From: Alphaproteobacteria bacterium
GTDB lineage: Bacteria; Pseudomonadota; Alphaproteobacteria; UBA7985; JAUIBT01
Length of the DNA: 64,000 nt
Assembly (NCBI GenBank): GCA_030428255.1
Contig: JAUIBT010000017.1
Coordinates: 23,947 to 87,946, forward strand
Direction: 5' to 3'
Made by a program: the position numbers and the translations under genes
In this document: piece by piece, positions 28,097 through 37,081 of the stretch
Position numbering within the stretch: position 1 is the stretch's first letter
How the letters are laid out: each line of letters opens with the position of its first letter
The notes under the pieces: generated by a model
Databases searched by the model: none
The model's input: only the letters and a program-made list of their open reading frames with translations
Told to the model about the DNA's origin: nothing

Positions 28097-28519
28097 TTAG
28101 CCCGCGATGTCAGCCTCTGAGAAGAATTGAGCGATTTCGATCTTCGCATTCTCTTCAGAATCAGAGCCGTGCACAGAGTTTTCACCAATAGACTGAGCGT
28201 AGAGCTTGCGCACGGTGCCCTCTGCTGCTTCTGCGGGGTTGGTTGCGCCCATGACTTCACGGTGCTTGGCAACGGCGTTCTCGCCTTCCAAAACCTGAAC
28301 CACAACCGGACCAGAGGTCATGAAGTCAACCAGTTCGCCATAGAAAGGACGCTCAGCGTGAACCGCGTAGAAGCGCTTGGCTTGCTCGTCGGTCATACGG
28401 ATGCGGCGTTGGCCAACGATGCGCAGGCCAGCATCTTCGAAAACGGCGTTGATCTTGCCGGTCAGGTTGCGGGCGGTGGCGTCGGGCTTGATGATAGAAA
28501 AAGTGCGCTGAATAGCCAT
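28097..28519 (-). CDS. ndk: Nucleoside diphosphate kinase
   Basis: 140 residues, the normal length. It transfers the gamma phosphate among nucleoside triphosphates through phosphohistidine H117 in [21 protein letters not shown] at the start and [10 protein letters not shown] are further hallmarks. The ATG at 28519 is chosen by homology to the family N-terminus; the frame is open 25 codons further upstream. Confidence 0.97.
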   Translation of the reverse strand: MAIQRTFSIIKPDATARNLTGKINAVFEDAGLRIVGQRRIRMTDEQAKRFYAVHAERPFYGELVDFMTSGPVVVQVLEGENAVAKHREVMGATNPAEAAEGTVRKLYAQSIGENSVHGSDSEENAKIEIAQFFSEADIAG

Positions 28520-28722
28520 GGTTTCATCCTCGTATCGGTTGGGCGGCCAGCGGCATTGGCTGGCGGCCAAGAAAACTCGCGCGAGCGCTAGCATTAAGCG
28601 GGCAGAGGTTCAATGTCTTTATCTGCATGCCAGCCCTGCAAAGCCGCAGGTCCAGGCCAGCAGGCGCGTGAAAGGCATCTAAGAGAATTGAGCTATGCCG
28701 CAAGGCCTGCTAAAGCCTGGCC

Positions 28723-30660
28723 ATGCTACAGATTACCTCTATTGCCTACACAATCTCAGGCCGGCCGATCTTCAAAGACGCTTCGGCCTCGGTCAACGCT
28801 GGCCACAAAGTGGGCTTGGTTGGCAGCAACGGCATTGGCAAATCGACCCTGTTTCGCCTGATCCTCAACCCCGAGCTGTTGGATGGCGGTGAGATCTTCG
28901 TTCCGCCGCGCTGGCGCATTGGCATGACCAGCCAAGAAGCCCCCGGCGGACCCGAGCGCCTGGTCGATGTCGTGCTCGCCGCCGATACCGAGCGCGCTAC
29001 CCTGTTGGCCGAAGAAGACGCCTGCGAACAACCCGAGCGCCTGGCCGAGATTCACGCGCGCTTGACCGATATTGACGCCCACTCCGCGCCAGCTCGCGCG
29101 GCTCAGATCCTGGCAGGGCTGGGCTTTGATGAAGAGGCGCAGCAGCGGCCTTGCTCCGACTATTCAGGCGGCTGGCGCATGCGCGTGGCGCTGGCGGCCT
29201 TGCTCTTCACCCAGCCCGACTTGCTGCTGCTGGACGAGCCGACCAACCACCTGGACTTAGAAGCCTCCTTGTGGCTGGAGCAGTACATCCGCAAGTATCC
29301 AGGCACGGTGATGCTGATCTCGCACGATCGCGGCCTGCTCAATCGAACCGTGGGTGAAATCCTGCACGTCGAAAACCTGCGCCTCAATGCCTATCAGGGC
29401 AACTATGACCGCTTTGAACGGGTGCGGCGCGAGCGCATGTCCCTGCAAGCCAAGGCCCGTGAGCGCCAGTTGGCCGAACGCGAGCGCATTCAGTCCTTTA
29501 TTACCCGCTTCCGTGCCAAGGCTTCAAAGGCCCGCCAGGCCCAGTCGCGGGTCAAGATGCTGGAGCGCATGGAGCCCATCGCCGCCGTCAACCAAGACAG
29601 CATCTCGACCTTTATTTTCCCCACGCCCGACGGCCTCAGCTCGCCGCTGTTGACCATGGATGATGTGGCCATCGGCTATAACGACACGCCGGTGCTGAAG
29701 AAGCTCAATCTGCGGCTGGATTCCGACGACCGCATCGCGCTGTTGGGGGCCAACGGCAACGGCAAATCTACGTTGATCAAGCTGCTGGCCTCAGAGCTGC
29801 GGGCTATGAGCGGCCTGGTGCAAAAATCCAAAAAGCTGAAGGTCGGCTATTTTGCCCAGCATCAAGGCGAGGCCTTGGATCTCAGCGTCAGCGCCTTGGA
29901 GCTGCTGAAGCGGCTCTGTCCGCGCGATGTTGAGGAGAAGCTGCGCAGCCACTTGGCGGGCTTTGGCTTCGATGCTGACCGTGTTGAGACCAAAATCGGC
30001 AAGCTGTCCGGCGGTGAAAAGGCGCGCCTGCTGTTCGCGATTATCTCACGCGAGGCACCGCACATCTTGCTGTTGGACGAGCCCACCAACCACCTGGATA
30101 TCGACGGCCGCCAAGCGCTTGTGCAGGCCATCAATGCCTATGACGGCGCGGTGGTGATGGTCTCGCACGATCCGCACTTGATCGAAGCGACGGCCGACCG
30201 CTTGTGGCTGGTGCATGGCGGACGCGCGCAGCCCTTTGACGGCGACATGGAGGACTATCGCAAGTTCTTGGTCACTCAGCGCCGCGAAGAACAACGCGCC
30301 AAAACGCCCCCAAGAGCCAAAACCGAGACAGACGAAAACGGCGACAAAGTCAGCCTCAGCGCCGCCGACCGCCAAGCCCAGCGCCGTGCCGCCGCAGACC
30401 AACGCAAAGCCCTGGCCCCCCTAAAGAAAGAGGTGGAACGCTGCGAAGCCAAGGTCGAGCGCCTGTCGGCACAGCGCTGCGACCTGGAAGCCAAGTTGCA
30501 AGATCCCGCGCTCTATGAGCAAGGCGACCAAGCCAAGGCCATCGCCTTACAAAAACAGGTCGGTGAGCTGGGCGAAGCGCTGGGGCTGGCGGAACTGGCC
30601 TGGATGGAAGCGCTGGAAGTCTATGAAGGCGCCCAGGTCGCGGCCCAGGAAGCAGCGTGA
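28723..30660 (+). CDS. ABC-F family ATPase (Uup/YheS-like)
   Basis: 645 residues, two soluble ABC domains without membrane segments. Domain 1: Walker A GSNGIGKST, signature YSGGWRMRV, Walker B LLLLDEPTNHLD. Domain 2: GANGNGKST, LSGGEKARL, ILLLDEPTNHLD. The linker between them is Arg/Lys-rich, as in ribosome-associated ABC-F factors. The C-terminus (from about 510) is charged and likely coiled coil. Family members act on stalled or idle ribosomes. It overlaps tmk by one base. Confidence 0.93.
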   Translation: MLQITSIAYTISGRPIFKDASASVNAGHKVGLVGSNGIGKSTLFRLILNPELLDGGEIFVPPRWRIGMTSQEAPGGPERLVDVVLAADTERATLLAEEDACEQPERLAEIHARLTDIDAHSAPARAAQILAGLGFDEEAQQRPCSDYSGGWRMRVALAALLFTQPDLLLLDEPTNHLDLEASLWLEQYIRKYPGTVMLISHDRGLLNRTVGEILHVENLRLNAYQGNYDRFERVRRERMSLQAKARERQLAERERIQSFITRFRAKASKARQAQSRVKMLERMEPIAAVNQDSISTFIFPTPDGLSSPLLTMDDVAIGYNDTPVLKKLNLRLDSDDRIALLGANGNGKSTLIKLLASELRAMSGLVQKSKKLKVGYFAQHQGEALDLSVSALELLKRLCPRDVEEKLRSHLAGFGFDADRVETKIGKLSGGEKARLLFAIISREAPHILLLDEPTNHLDIDGRQALVQAINAYDGAVVMVSHDPHLIEATADRLWLVHGGRAQPFDGDMEDYRKFLVTQRREEQRAKTPPRAKTETDENGDKVSLSAADRQAQRRAAADQRKALAPLKKEVERCEAKVERLSAQRCDLEAKLQDPALYEQGDQAKAIALQKQVGELGEALGLAELAWMEALEVYEGAQVAAQEAA

Positions 30661-31355
30661 TGAAATCGGATATGAACAGCCCCGCCGCTCCGTCTTGTGC
30701 AAAACTGATAGTCATTGAAGGCGGCGACGGCGCGGGCAAGCAAACCCAATCGCAAGCCCTGGTGGCGCACTTGCAGGCCGAGGGCCTCAGTGCCCAGCGC
30801 ATCGCCTTTCCCTGCTATGAGGCCAACATCGCCGGCGGCATTATTTTGCGCATGCTACGGGGCGAATTTGGCAGCGCCGGCGCCCTGGCGCCTGAGATTC
30901 GCATGCTGATGTTTGCCGCCGACCGCTTTGAGACCCTGCCTGCTTTGCACCAGGCCATGGCGACCAACGATGCGGTGGTGATCGATCGCTACGTGGCCTC
31001 GAACGCGGTCTATCAGGGTGCCTTGCTGCCAGAGGCTGACTTTGAACCCTTCGCACAACAGGTCTTTGACTTCGAGTTCAAATTGCTGCCACGGCCCGAC
31101 CTGGCGATCTTCCTAAATGCTGCGCCAGAAGCCTCGCGCAGCATGGCCGAAGCACGAGCTGAACTGGACGCCTTCGAGGCCAACAGCGACCTGCAAGCCG
31201 CCGTCGCTTTGCGCTATGCGCGGCTGATGGCTTTGGGCTTGGGCGGCCCCTGGGCAGAGGTGCAGGTCATGGCCGCGAGCGGCCAATATCGCGCGATTGA
31301 GGCCATCGCGGACGACGTGTGGCAGGCAGTGGCAAGCACCTGTGACCTGGCCTAG
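30660..31355 (+). CDS. tmk: Thymidylate kinase
   Basis: 231 residues. P-loop E-G-G-D-G-A-G-K-Q-T-Q near residue 19-29, then D-R-Y-V-A-S-N near 109-115, the dTMP kinase signature. The P-loop has Lys-Gln-Thr where most bacterial enzymes read Lys-Ser-Thr, and the usual lid region is short, so it is a somewhat divergent member; another (d)NMP kinase role is possible. The start overlaps the ABC-F stop (TGATG). HisIE follows 80 bases later. Confidence 0.8.
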   Translation: MKSDMNSPAAPSCAKLIVIEGGDGAGKQTQSQALVAHLQAEGLSAQRIAFPCYEANIAGGIILRMLRGEFGSAGALAPEIRMLMFAADRFETLPALHQAMATNDAVVIDRYVASNAVYQGALLPEADFEPFAQQVFDFEFKLLPRPDLAIFLNAAPEASRSMAEARAELDAFEANSDLQAAVALRYARLMALGLGGPWAEVQVMAASGQYRAIEAIADDVWQAVASTCDLA

Positions 31356-31435
31356 TGCGCAGGCGCAGATGTCCGTGCGCTTGCGGTGACATTTCCCGCA
31401 TTGACCCGCTGGCGTGCCTCGCTTACACCGCTGGC

Positions 31436-32056
31436 ATGCTAGTAGATTTTACCCCCGATCAGGTTGCTTGGGACAAAGCCGCAGACGGCTTGGTTCCCGC
31501 CATCATTCAAGACGCCGACACCGGCCAAGCGCTCATGCTGGGCTACATGTCGCGCGAGTCCTTGCAAGCCACCATCGACGGCGGTAAGGCGACCTTCTTC
31601 TCGCGCTCGAAGCAACGGCTTTGGACCAAAGGCGAGAGCAGTCACAACTATCTGCTGGTGCAAGAGATCCGCTTGGACTGCGACCATGACACTCTGCTGG
31701 TCAAAGCTCAGCCGCAGGGCCCAACCTGCCACACCGGCAATTATACCTGCTGGGGTGAGCAGCCCAGCGGACGCACGGCGTGGCTCAGCCAGTTGGAGGC
31801 CATCGTGCAGCAGCGCGCCAAGGCCTCGCCCGATGCCTCCTACACCGCCAGCTTGATGCAGCGCGGCACCAAGCGCATCGCGCAGAAGGTCGGTGAAGAA
31901 GGCGTCGAAGCGGCCCTAGCCGCCATGGCCAAAGACCGCGAAGAATTGACCAACGAGTCCGCCGATCTCTTGTTCCATTTGACCGTACTGCTGTATGACG
32001 CCGGGCTGTGCCTGGACGATGTCGTGGCCTGCTTGCAGGCGCGCCATAAGGGCTAG
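31436..32056 (+). CDS. hisIE: Bifunctional phosphoribosyl-AMP cyclohydrolase / phosphoribosyl-ATP pyrophosphatase
   Basis: 206 residues carrying both histidine-pathway steps. The N-terminal HisI part has MLGYMSRESLQATIDGGKATFFSRSKQRLWTKGE and the zinc-site segment LDCDHDTLLVKAQPQGPTCHTGNYTCW. The C-terminal HisE part has SLMQRGTKRIAQKVGEEGVEAALAA and NESADLLFHL. Many alphaproteobacteria keep hisI and hisE as separate genes, so the fused form is worth noting. No other his gene is nearby. Confidence 0.94.
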   Translation: MLVDFTPDQVAWDKAADGLVPAIIQDADTGQALMLGYMSRESLQATIDGGKATFFSRSKQRLWTKGESSHNYLLVQEIRLDCDHDTLLVKAQPQGPTCHTGNYTCWGEQPSGRTAWLSQLEAIVQQRAKASPDASYTASLMQRGTKRIAQKVGEEGVEAALAAMAKDREELTNESADLLFHLTVLLYDAGLCLDDVVACLQARHKG

Positions 32057-32202
32057 AAGCTGGGTCGGGCGAGAACAAAGCCTTGCCCTTAGGCTGTTAC
32101 AAAACGGAAACAGAAGCGACATCAAGGCGTTACCTGAGCGCGCTAGCTTAAAGGTGGGGTGCAAGCCCTATCCTCCTGCTGGACGCTCAAAAGGAAACTC
32201 CT

Positions 32203-32769
32203 ATGTCTCAATCCACAGCCCAAACGGCACCCCTGGAAGTAAGCCGCGCCGCCGAGTACGGCTGGATCTCGATCACGCTGCACTGGCTGGGGGTCGCAGG
32301 TCTTTTAACGTCATTTATTACCGGCCTGATGATGGAGGATCTGCCCCGCGCGTTGGAGCGCGTGGCGCTTGATAACCACGTCTTTTGGGCCACCTTGATG
32401 GCTGTACCGATCTTGGCGCGCGTCGTGTGGCGGGCGCTGCGCGGCTTTGCCCCCGTGGGTCAGCAAGCCTTCGCGCTCACTTTAATCCAAAAGCTGGTCA
32501 TGTGGGGGCTGCTGGCGAGCCTAGTCGCTGCTGTGGGTACGGGTTTGGCCAGCGTTTGGCTGACCGGCCAGACCATCGACCTTGGCTTTATGAGCCTGCC
32601 CTCACCCCTGTCGCCCAATCCCGGCTTAGGTGAACTGATGGAAGAGCTTCACGAGCTGGCCGTCTTTGCCTGGATTCCGCTGTTGCTGCTGCACGTGTTG
32701 GGCGCGCTCAAGCACCTGATCATCGACCGCGACGGGCGCTTCTTTGCGATCTTCCGTCCGGCGAAATAA
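32203..32769 (+). CDS. Cytochrome b561-family protein
   Basis: 188 residues with four predicted membrane helices. SITLHWLGVAGL, the segment RALERVALDNHVFWATLMAVPILARVVWR, and ELMEELHELAVFAWIPLLLLHVLGALKHLI place the histidines expected to hold two b-type haems. Such proteins pass electrons from quinol in the inner membrane. The gene is monocistronic and ends at a shared terminator. Confidence 0.9.
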   Translation: MSQSTAQTAPLEVSRAAEYGWISITLHWLGVAGLLTSFITGLMMEDLPRALERVALDNHVFWATLMAVPILARVVWRALRGFAPVGQQAFALTLIQKLVMWGLLASLVAAVGTGLASVWLTGQTIDLGFMSLPSPLSPNPGLGELMEELHELAVFAWIPLLLLHVLGALKHLIIDRDGRFFAIFRPAK

Positions 32770-32833
32770 GCCATTCGCCTATCCAGAAGACAAGCCCAGA
32801 CATACAAGCCGAGACATACAAGGCAGACAAACA

Positions 32834-32869
32834 AAAAGGGCGGAGCCTCATTGAAGGCCCCGCCCTTTT
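32834..32869. terminator. Bidirectional terminator between cytochrome b561 and rplU
   Basis: AAAAGGGCGG (32834-32843) pairs with CCGCCCTTTT (32860-32869), with an inner GCC/GGC extension. T-runs on both strands serve the two converging genes. Confidence 0.9.
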
Positions 32870-32888
32870 CTGTTTCGTCCGCTCGAGC

Positions 32889-33188
32889 TTAGGCGCTGAT
32901 TGCGGTAATCTTAACTGTGGTCACGTATTGACGGTGACCGTTCTTGCGGCGTGAGTTCTGACGACGACGCTTCTTGAACACGATGACCTTGCGGTCACGG
33001 CCTTGAGCGACGATCTCTGCGGTAACGCTTGCGCCGTCCACCAGGGGAGCGCCGATCTTGTCGCCAGTGGCCAAAATCTGATCGAAGGTTACGGAAGCGC
33101 CAACGTCGCCTTCCAGCTTTTCAACCTGCAGCAGGTCGCCTTCGTTTACGCGGTACTGCTTACCGCCGGTCTTGATAATTGCAAACAT
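32889..33188 (-). CDS. rplU: 50S ribosomal protein L21
   Basis: 99 residues. [25 protein letters not shown] at the start and [21 protein letters not shown] near the end are diagnostic. AGGAG lies before the ATG. In most bacteria rpmA (L27) follows directly. Here the gene is followed by a terminator and a converging gene, so L27 must be encoded elsewhere. Confidence 0.97.
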   Translation of the reverse strand: MFAIIKTGGKQYRVNEGDLLQVEKLEGDVGASVTFDQILATGDKIGAPLVDGASVTAEIVAQGRDRKVIVFKKRRRQNSRRKNGHRQYVTTVKITAISA

Positions 33189-33623
33189 ATGAGTCTCCTA
33201 ACGCTTGCCACGTCTTGTTGAACAACCGTCAGCCTTCTTCGGACTTTGTGTTTCGCGCATGCGAAACCGGCCCATGCTGACTGGGAGCGTTCTGGTAGCC
33301 CAGCCAGGCGGCTGGGTCAATGGCAAACTCAGCTGTGGGCGATCGCGGTGCTGACTCACGTTCGGCACCATTTTTAGAAACGGCTTCAAGCGCAAAAATC
33401 GAGGCGATTCGCGGCCAAAGGCCATTTGCTTGACCGGTCTGGTGAATAAACGGTGGAAAAGATTCGGGCGAGTTTGCCTCATTTGCCGCCGTTGCATATC
33501 TGCAACGCCGCATTTTTTTCTGATTCGTTGCATTTTCGCAACAGCTTGGCAGCTTTGCCACCCACAAAATATGGAAAAACAGTGATTTAGACCGATTTTG
33601 TGAATTCAACCTTAAGTATAACA
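33189..33623. promoter_or_regulatory. rplU upstream region with two TTGC...GCAA palindromes
   Basis: No gene is convincing. TTGCATATCTGCAA (33492-33505) and TTGCATTTTCGCAA (33528-33541) are similar palindromes with 36 bases between their starts. Their TTG-N8-CAA outline resembles sites of Crp/Fnr-type regulators. They lie about 300 bases before rplU. A T-run after the first palindrome would also make it a weak plus-strand hairpin terminator, but nothing is transcribed into it on that strand. Confidence 0.45.
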
Positions 33624-33783
33624 TTGACCGCACCCCTAGAGCTTGCTACTTACAGTCGTGTCGAAACGGCAATCCCCAGTGACCCTTTAGTCCCCTACTT
33701 CAGGTCTCACATGCCGCCTCTTCGATTCTTTGTTCATTTGAAATCCCCCACTCGGGTGCTGCTTTTGCAGCACCCTTTTTTTT
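33624..33783 (+). ncRNA. Possible short transcript or leader ending in a strong terminator
   Basis: A perfect nine-base stem, GGGTGCTGC-tttt-GCAGCACCC, followed by eight T, ends at 33783. No coding gene lies upstream on this strand. TTGACC at 33624-33629 and a TATAAC box at 33617-33622 offer start signals, though neither forms a good promoter alone. The DNA between could be a small RNA of 130-150 nt or an attenuated leader of the RidA gene starting at 33891. Confidence 0.35.
33754..33783 (+). terminator. Rho-independent terminator upstream of RidA gene
   Basis: GGGTGCTGC (33754-33762), TTTT loop, GCAGCACCC (33767-33775), then T8. Textbook form on the plus strand, in a place where no protein gene ends. 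Confidence 0.9.
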
Positions 33784-33890
33784 GCCTTGTGGCTCCAGAC
33801 CCGGCTGCAAGCGGGTTCAAGTTATGCTTCCCCCTGGCCGCGGGCCTGGTTAGACAGAAAGTCATAACCACAGCATCTAGGGAGTTAGGC

Positions 33891-34355
33891 ATGAGCCAAG
33901 TCGAAAACCGCCTCGCAGATATGGGCATCACCATCGGTGAGGCTGCCGCGCCCGCCGCCAAATACGTCCCCTATGTCATCAGTGGCAACCTGATCTATGT
34001 TTCAGGCCAGATCCCGATGGAAGGCGGCCAGCTGAAGTTTCAGGGCAAGGTCGGCGCGGACATGGACCGCGACACCGCCACCCAGGCCGCGCGCCTGTGC
34101 GCCATCAACATCATCGCCCAGCTTAAAGCCGCCGTCGGCGACCTGGATCGCATCACGCGCATTGTCCGCTTGGGCGGCTTCGTCAACTCGACAGCGGATT
34201 TTGGCGACCAGCCCGAGGTGATCAACGGCGCCTCCAACCTCATGTTCGACGCCTTCGGTGAGACAGTAGGTGCCCATTCGCGCGCAGCCGTGTCTGCTGC
34301 GGCCTTGCCGCGTGGCGTTGCGGTTGAAATCGACGCCATCGCCGAGTTCGCCTAG
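33891..34355 (+). CDS. RidA/YjgF-family protein
   Basis: 154 residues. RidA-type proteins hydrolyse reactive enamine/imine intermediates from PLP enzymes. YVISGNLIYVSGQIPMEGGQL and ARLCAINIIAQLKAAVGDLDRITRIVRLGGFVNS fit a longer subgroup of the family. GGAG lies in front of ATG 33891. The glutamine-synthetase-like gene begins 12 bases downstream, so the two are probably cotranscribed. Confidence 0.92.
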   Translation: MSQVENRLADMGITIGEAAAPAAKYVPYVISGNLIYVSGQIPMEGGQLKFQGKVGADMDRDTATQAARLCAINIIAQLKAAVGDLDRITRIVRLGGFVNSTADFGDQPEVINGASNLMFDAFGETVGAHSRAAVSAAALPRGVAVEIDAIAEFA

Positions 34356-34367
34356 GCCGAGGCCGAC

Positions 34368-35738
34368 ATGGCATCCGCGCCCGCTTCGCCCCAACAGGTC
34401 TTGGACGACTTCCAGCAGCGCTATCCCGAGGCGCGGGTGCTGGACGCCATCTTGCCCGACATGAACCACGTCTACCGCGGCAAGCGCTTAGCGCTAATCG
34501 AGCTGCCCAAGGTGCTGGATCAGGGGCTTGCCATGCCGGGCCCGATCATCACCGTTGATCAACTGGGCTTTTCCAACGATCCCGGCGGACTGGGCGTGTC
34601 GGACGGCGATCCCGACCTGCCGCTCTATGCGGTGCCAGACAGCCTGGCACCGATCCCTTGGCGCTCGACAGCCGCCGATGCACAAATCTTGCTGTCTTTT
34701 GTCGATCCCAGCGGCACGGGCGGCTACCCTCACGACCCGCGCTGGTTCTTGGTGCAAGCCATCCAGCGCCTGAAAGACATGGGCTACACGCCCGTCGTGG
34801 CCTTTGAGCTGGAATTCTACCTCATCAGTCCTGATCGCCCGGGCGGCGGCATCGCTCTGGGCGCGGTCGAGGAGAGCCAAGGCCCGGACGTCTACCGCAT
34901 GAGCCTGCTGGACGCCTACGACCCCGCGCTGAGCGACATGCTGCTCGCTTGCCAAGCCCAAGGCATCCAGGCCGGGGCCGTGACCAAGGAGTTCGCGCCC
35001 GGCCAGTTTGAGATCAATCTGCACCACCAGGCCGACGCCCTGAAGGCCGCCGATCACTGCGGCTTGTTCCGCCGCTTGGTCAAGGGCTGCGCACGCGACA
35101 CGGGACTGCGCGCCACCTTTATGTCCAAGCCCTTTTTGGAGCAATCGGGCTCGGGCATGCATATTCATGTCTCACTGCTGGACCAAGACGGGCGCAATGT
35201 CTTTGACGACGGCAGCGAAGCGGGCTCCCCCCTGCTGCGCCAGGCCATCGCCGGGGCATTGACCACTCTGCCTGAGGCCATGGCCGCCTACGCCTGGACC
35301 CCACATGCCTACCGCCGCTTTCTGGCAAACGCCTTCGTGCCAGTGACCCCGACTTGGGGCTATGAGAATCGCGCGGCGGCCATTCGGGTGCCCTTTGCGG
35401 GCGGTCCGGCGCGCCGATTTGAGTTCCGTGTGCCGGGCGCTGAAGCCAACCCGCATCTGGCCTTGGCCTGCCTGTTGGCCAGCATAGCGCACGGTCTAGA
35501 GAACCATATTGAAGCGCCTGTCGCGTCTGTCGGCAATGTTGGCGCGCTCAAGTCGCCCGCTCTGCCCTGGACCCTGAGCGCAGCCTTGGAGCGCATGGGC
35601 CAAGCCCGCATCTTGTCGGAGGCCTTTGGCGCGGCTTCCTGGGACTTGCTCCGCGAAGCCAAGGCGCTGGAGCTGGACAACTTCCAGGCCGCCATCACCG
35701 CCCGCGAATACGATTGGTACCTGCATCATGACGCCTAA
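34368..35738 (+). CDS. Glutamine synthetase-like ligase (gamma-glutamylamide synthetase group)
   Basis: 456 residues of the GlnA superfamily. Key motifs: AFELEFYLI (metal site), AGAVTKEFAPGQFEINLHH, FMSKPFLEQSGSGMHIHVSL, and the ATP/Glu site NPHLALACLLAS. The sequence lacks the adenylylation-loop tyrosine pattern of GlnA and looks more like PuuA-type enzymes that glutamylate amines such as putrescine. The downstream part of such a pathway could be the aldehyde dehydrogenase and FAD oxidoreductase at 49-52 kb, but they are 14 kb away. It overlaps nth by 11 bases. Confidence 0.85.
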   Translation: MASAPASPQQVLDDFQQRYPEARVLDAILPDMNHVYRGKRLALIELPKVLDQGLAMPGPIITVDQLGFSNDPGGLGVSDGDPDLPLYAVPDSLAPIPWRSTAADAQILLSFVDPSGTGGYPHDPRWFLVQAIQRLKDMGYTPVVAFELEFYLISPDRPGGGIALGAVEESQGPDVYRMSLLDAYDPALSDMLLACQAQGIQAGAVTKEFAPGQFEINLHHQADALKAADHCGLFRRLVKGCARDTGLRATFMSKPFLEQSGSGMHIHVSLLDQDGRNVFDDGSEAGSPLLRQAIAGALTTLPEAMAAYAWTPHAYRRFLANAFVPVTPTWGYENRAAAIRVPFAGGPARRFEFRVPGAEANPHLALACLLASIAHGLENHIEAPVASVGNVGALKSPALPWTLSAALERMGQARILSEAFGAASWDLLREAKALELDNFQAAITAREYDWYLHHDA

Positions 35739-36438
35739 CGACGACAGCAGCCCCGCAACCCCGGCCTGGCAGCCCAAGCCGCGCCAACGCGTGATGACCG
35801 ACGCTCAGGTCGAGGAGTTCTTTCGCGCCCTATCCGCCATCGAGCCTGAGCCCAAAGGCGAGCTGAACTTCACCAATCCCTATACCCTGCTGGTGGCGGT
35901 GGCCCTGTCGGCGCAAGCCACCGATATCGGCGTCAACAAAGCCACCGGCCCTTTGTTCGCGCGGGTTTCAACCCCGCAAAACATGCTGGATCTGGGCGAA
36001 ACGGCACTGATCGAGCACATTAAATCCATCGGGCTCTATAAGACCAAGGCCAAGAACGTCATGGCCGCGGCGCAGATTTTGGTTGAGCGGTTCGATGGCC
36101 AGGTGCCGCATGAGCGCGCGGCGCTGGAGACCCTGCCAGGTGTCGGGCGCAAAACCGCCAACGTGGTGCTGAATATGGCCTTTGGCCAGACCACCATCGC
36201 GGTTGATACCCACCTGTTTCGTGTCGCCAACCGCACGGGCATGGCGGCGGGCAAGACGCCGCTGGCAGTCGAACTCAAGCTGGAACAGCGGGTGCCCGCA
36301 CACTATGGCCTGCACGCGCATCACTGGCTGATCTTGCACGGCCGCTACATCTGCAAGGCGCGCAGCCCCGAGTGCTGGCGCTGCCCGGTGGCGCATGTTT
36401 GCCTGTTCAAGGATAAGACCCAGCCAAAGGGCCGCTAA
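35728..36438 (+). CDS. nth: Endonuclease III (DNA glycosylase/AP lyase)
   Basis: 236 residues. It excises oxidised pyrimidines. Helix-hairpin-helix L-P-G-V-G-R-K-T-A with catalytic Lys142, catalytic Asp160 in V-D-T-H-L-F-R-V, and the 4Fe-4S cluster cysteines 209, 216, 219 and 225 (C-x6-C-x2-C-x5-C) are all present. ATG 35728 overlaps the ligase gene end; no separate promoter is evident. Confidence 0.97.
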   Translation: MTPNDDSSPATPAWQPKPRQRVMTDAQVEEFFRALSAIEPEPKGELNFTNPYTLLVAVALSAQATDIGVNKATGPLFARVSTPQNMLDLGETALIEHIKSIGLYKTKAKNVMAAAQILVERFDGQVPHERAALETLPGVGRKTANVVLNMAFGQTTIAVDTHLFRVANRTGMAAGKTPLAVELKLEQRVPAHYGLHAHHWLILHGRYICKARSPECWRCPVAHVCLFKDKTQPKGR

Positions 36439-36468
36439 GTTGGGATACGGCAGCCCCGCCGCGCCGCG

Positions 36469-36852
36469 CTATTCTTCTTCGATTTCGTCAGCGGACCAAC
36501 TAAGCGACACGAACCAGGCCTTGACGATCCGTTGTCCGAATACATCCACGTCTGCACGCCCGCCAACAGTCACATTGGACGGCCTAATGGCGGACAAGAA
36601 CCGCTGCCATTTTGAGCGATCTACGCTGCTTTCGACCACGTCGCCGTCTTCAGTCTCATAACGCCCCTCAGCAACGATGATCAGGCTATCCAGCGGCACC
36701 ACCCAGGGTGCGCGATTTCCGGTGCCTGGATGCACCCGCACGCAGCCAATTCGGGTTGGATGGAACGAGGTAATGTTGGCGTAACACTGGCGGGACTCGA
36801 TCCAAACCTGATCCCCTACCTGCGGTCCACGATATCCTTGTAACTGCGGCAC
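36469..36852 (-). CDS. Hypothetical protein
   Basis: 127 residues from a GTG at 36852 with GAGGAG upstream. Not recognised. A small beta-rich start (VGDQVWIESRQCYANITSF) suggests an SH3-like barrel, and the C-terminus is acidic (A-D-E-I-E-E-E). No signal peptide or membrane segment. It is convergent with nth and somewhat less GC-rich than its neighbours. Confidence 0.6.
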   Translation of the reverse strand: MPQLQGYRGPQVGDQVWIESRQCYANITSFHPTRIGCVRVHPGTGNRAPWVVPLDSLIIVAEGRYETEDGDVVESSVDRSKWQRFLSAIRPSNVTVGGRADVDVFGQRIVKAWFVSLSWSADEIEEE

Positions 36853-37081
36853 GAATTGCTCCTCTTGGTATTTTGTGTATTGGTACCGTCGAATTTAGGG
36901 TGTGCAATTTTGAATTACAATAGCGCGCTTCGGCAGTCTTCGAAGCCACGCGCGATCTGCGCAATCCGCCCGCCAACCCCCGCTTCATTATTGCGCAAAC
37001 TGCTGGTTGCTCTGCCAGCAGAGCTGCTCTAGTCTGCGCCGCTTACCCGCCCTCCGCTAGCCAGTTAAGAACAGACCCATC

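Noticed and set aside
33489..33520. Plus-strand terminator (hairpin plus T7) upstream of rplU
   Set aside because: The stem is only seven pairs with five bases before the T-run, and no plus-strand gene runs into it; read as an operator-like palindrome instead.
33198..33633. Two minus-strand frames upstream of rplU
   Set aside because: They overlap each other, lack ribosome sites and domains, and cross the palindromes.
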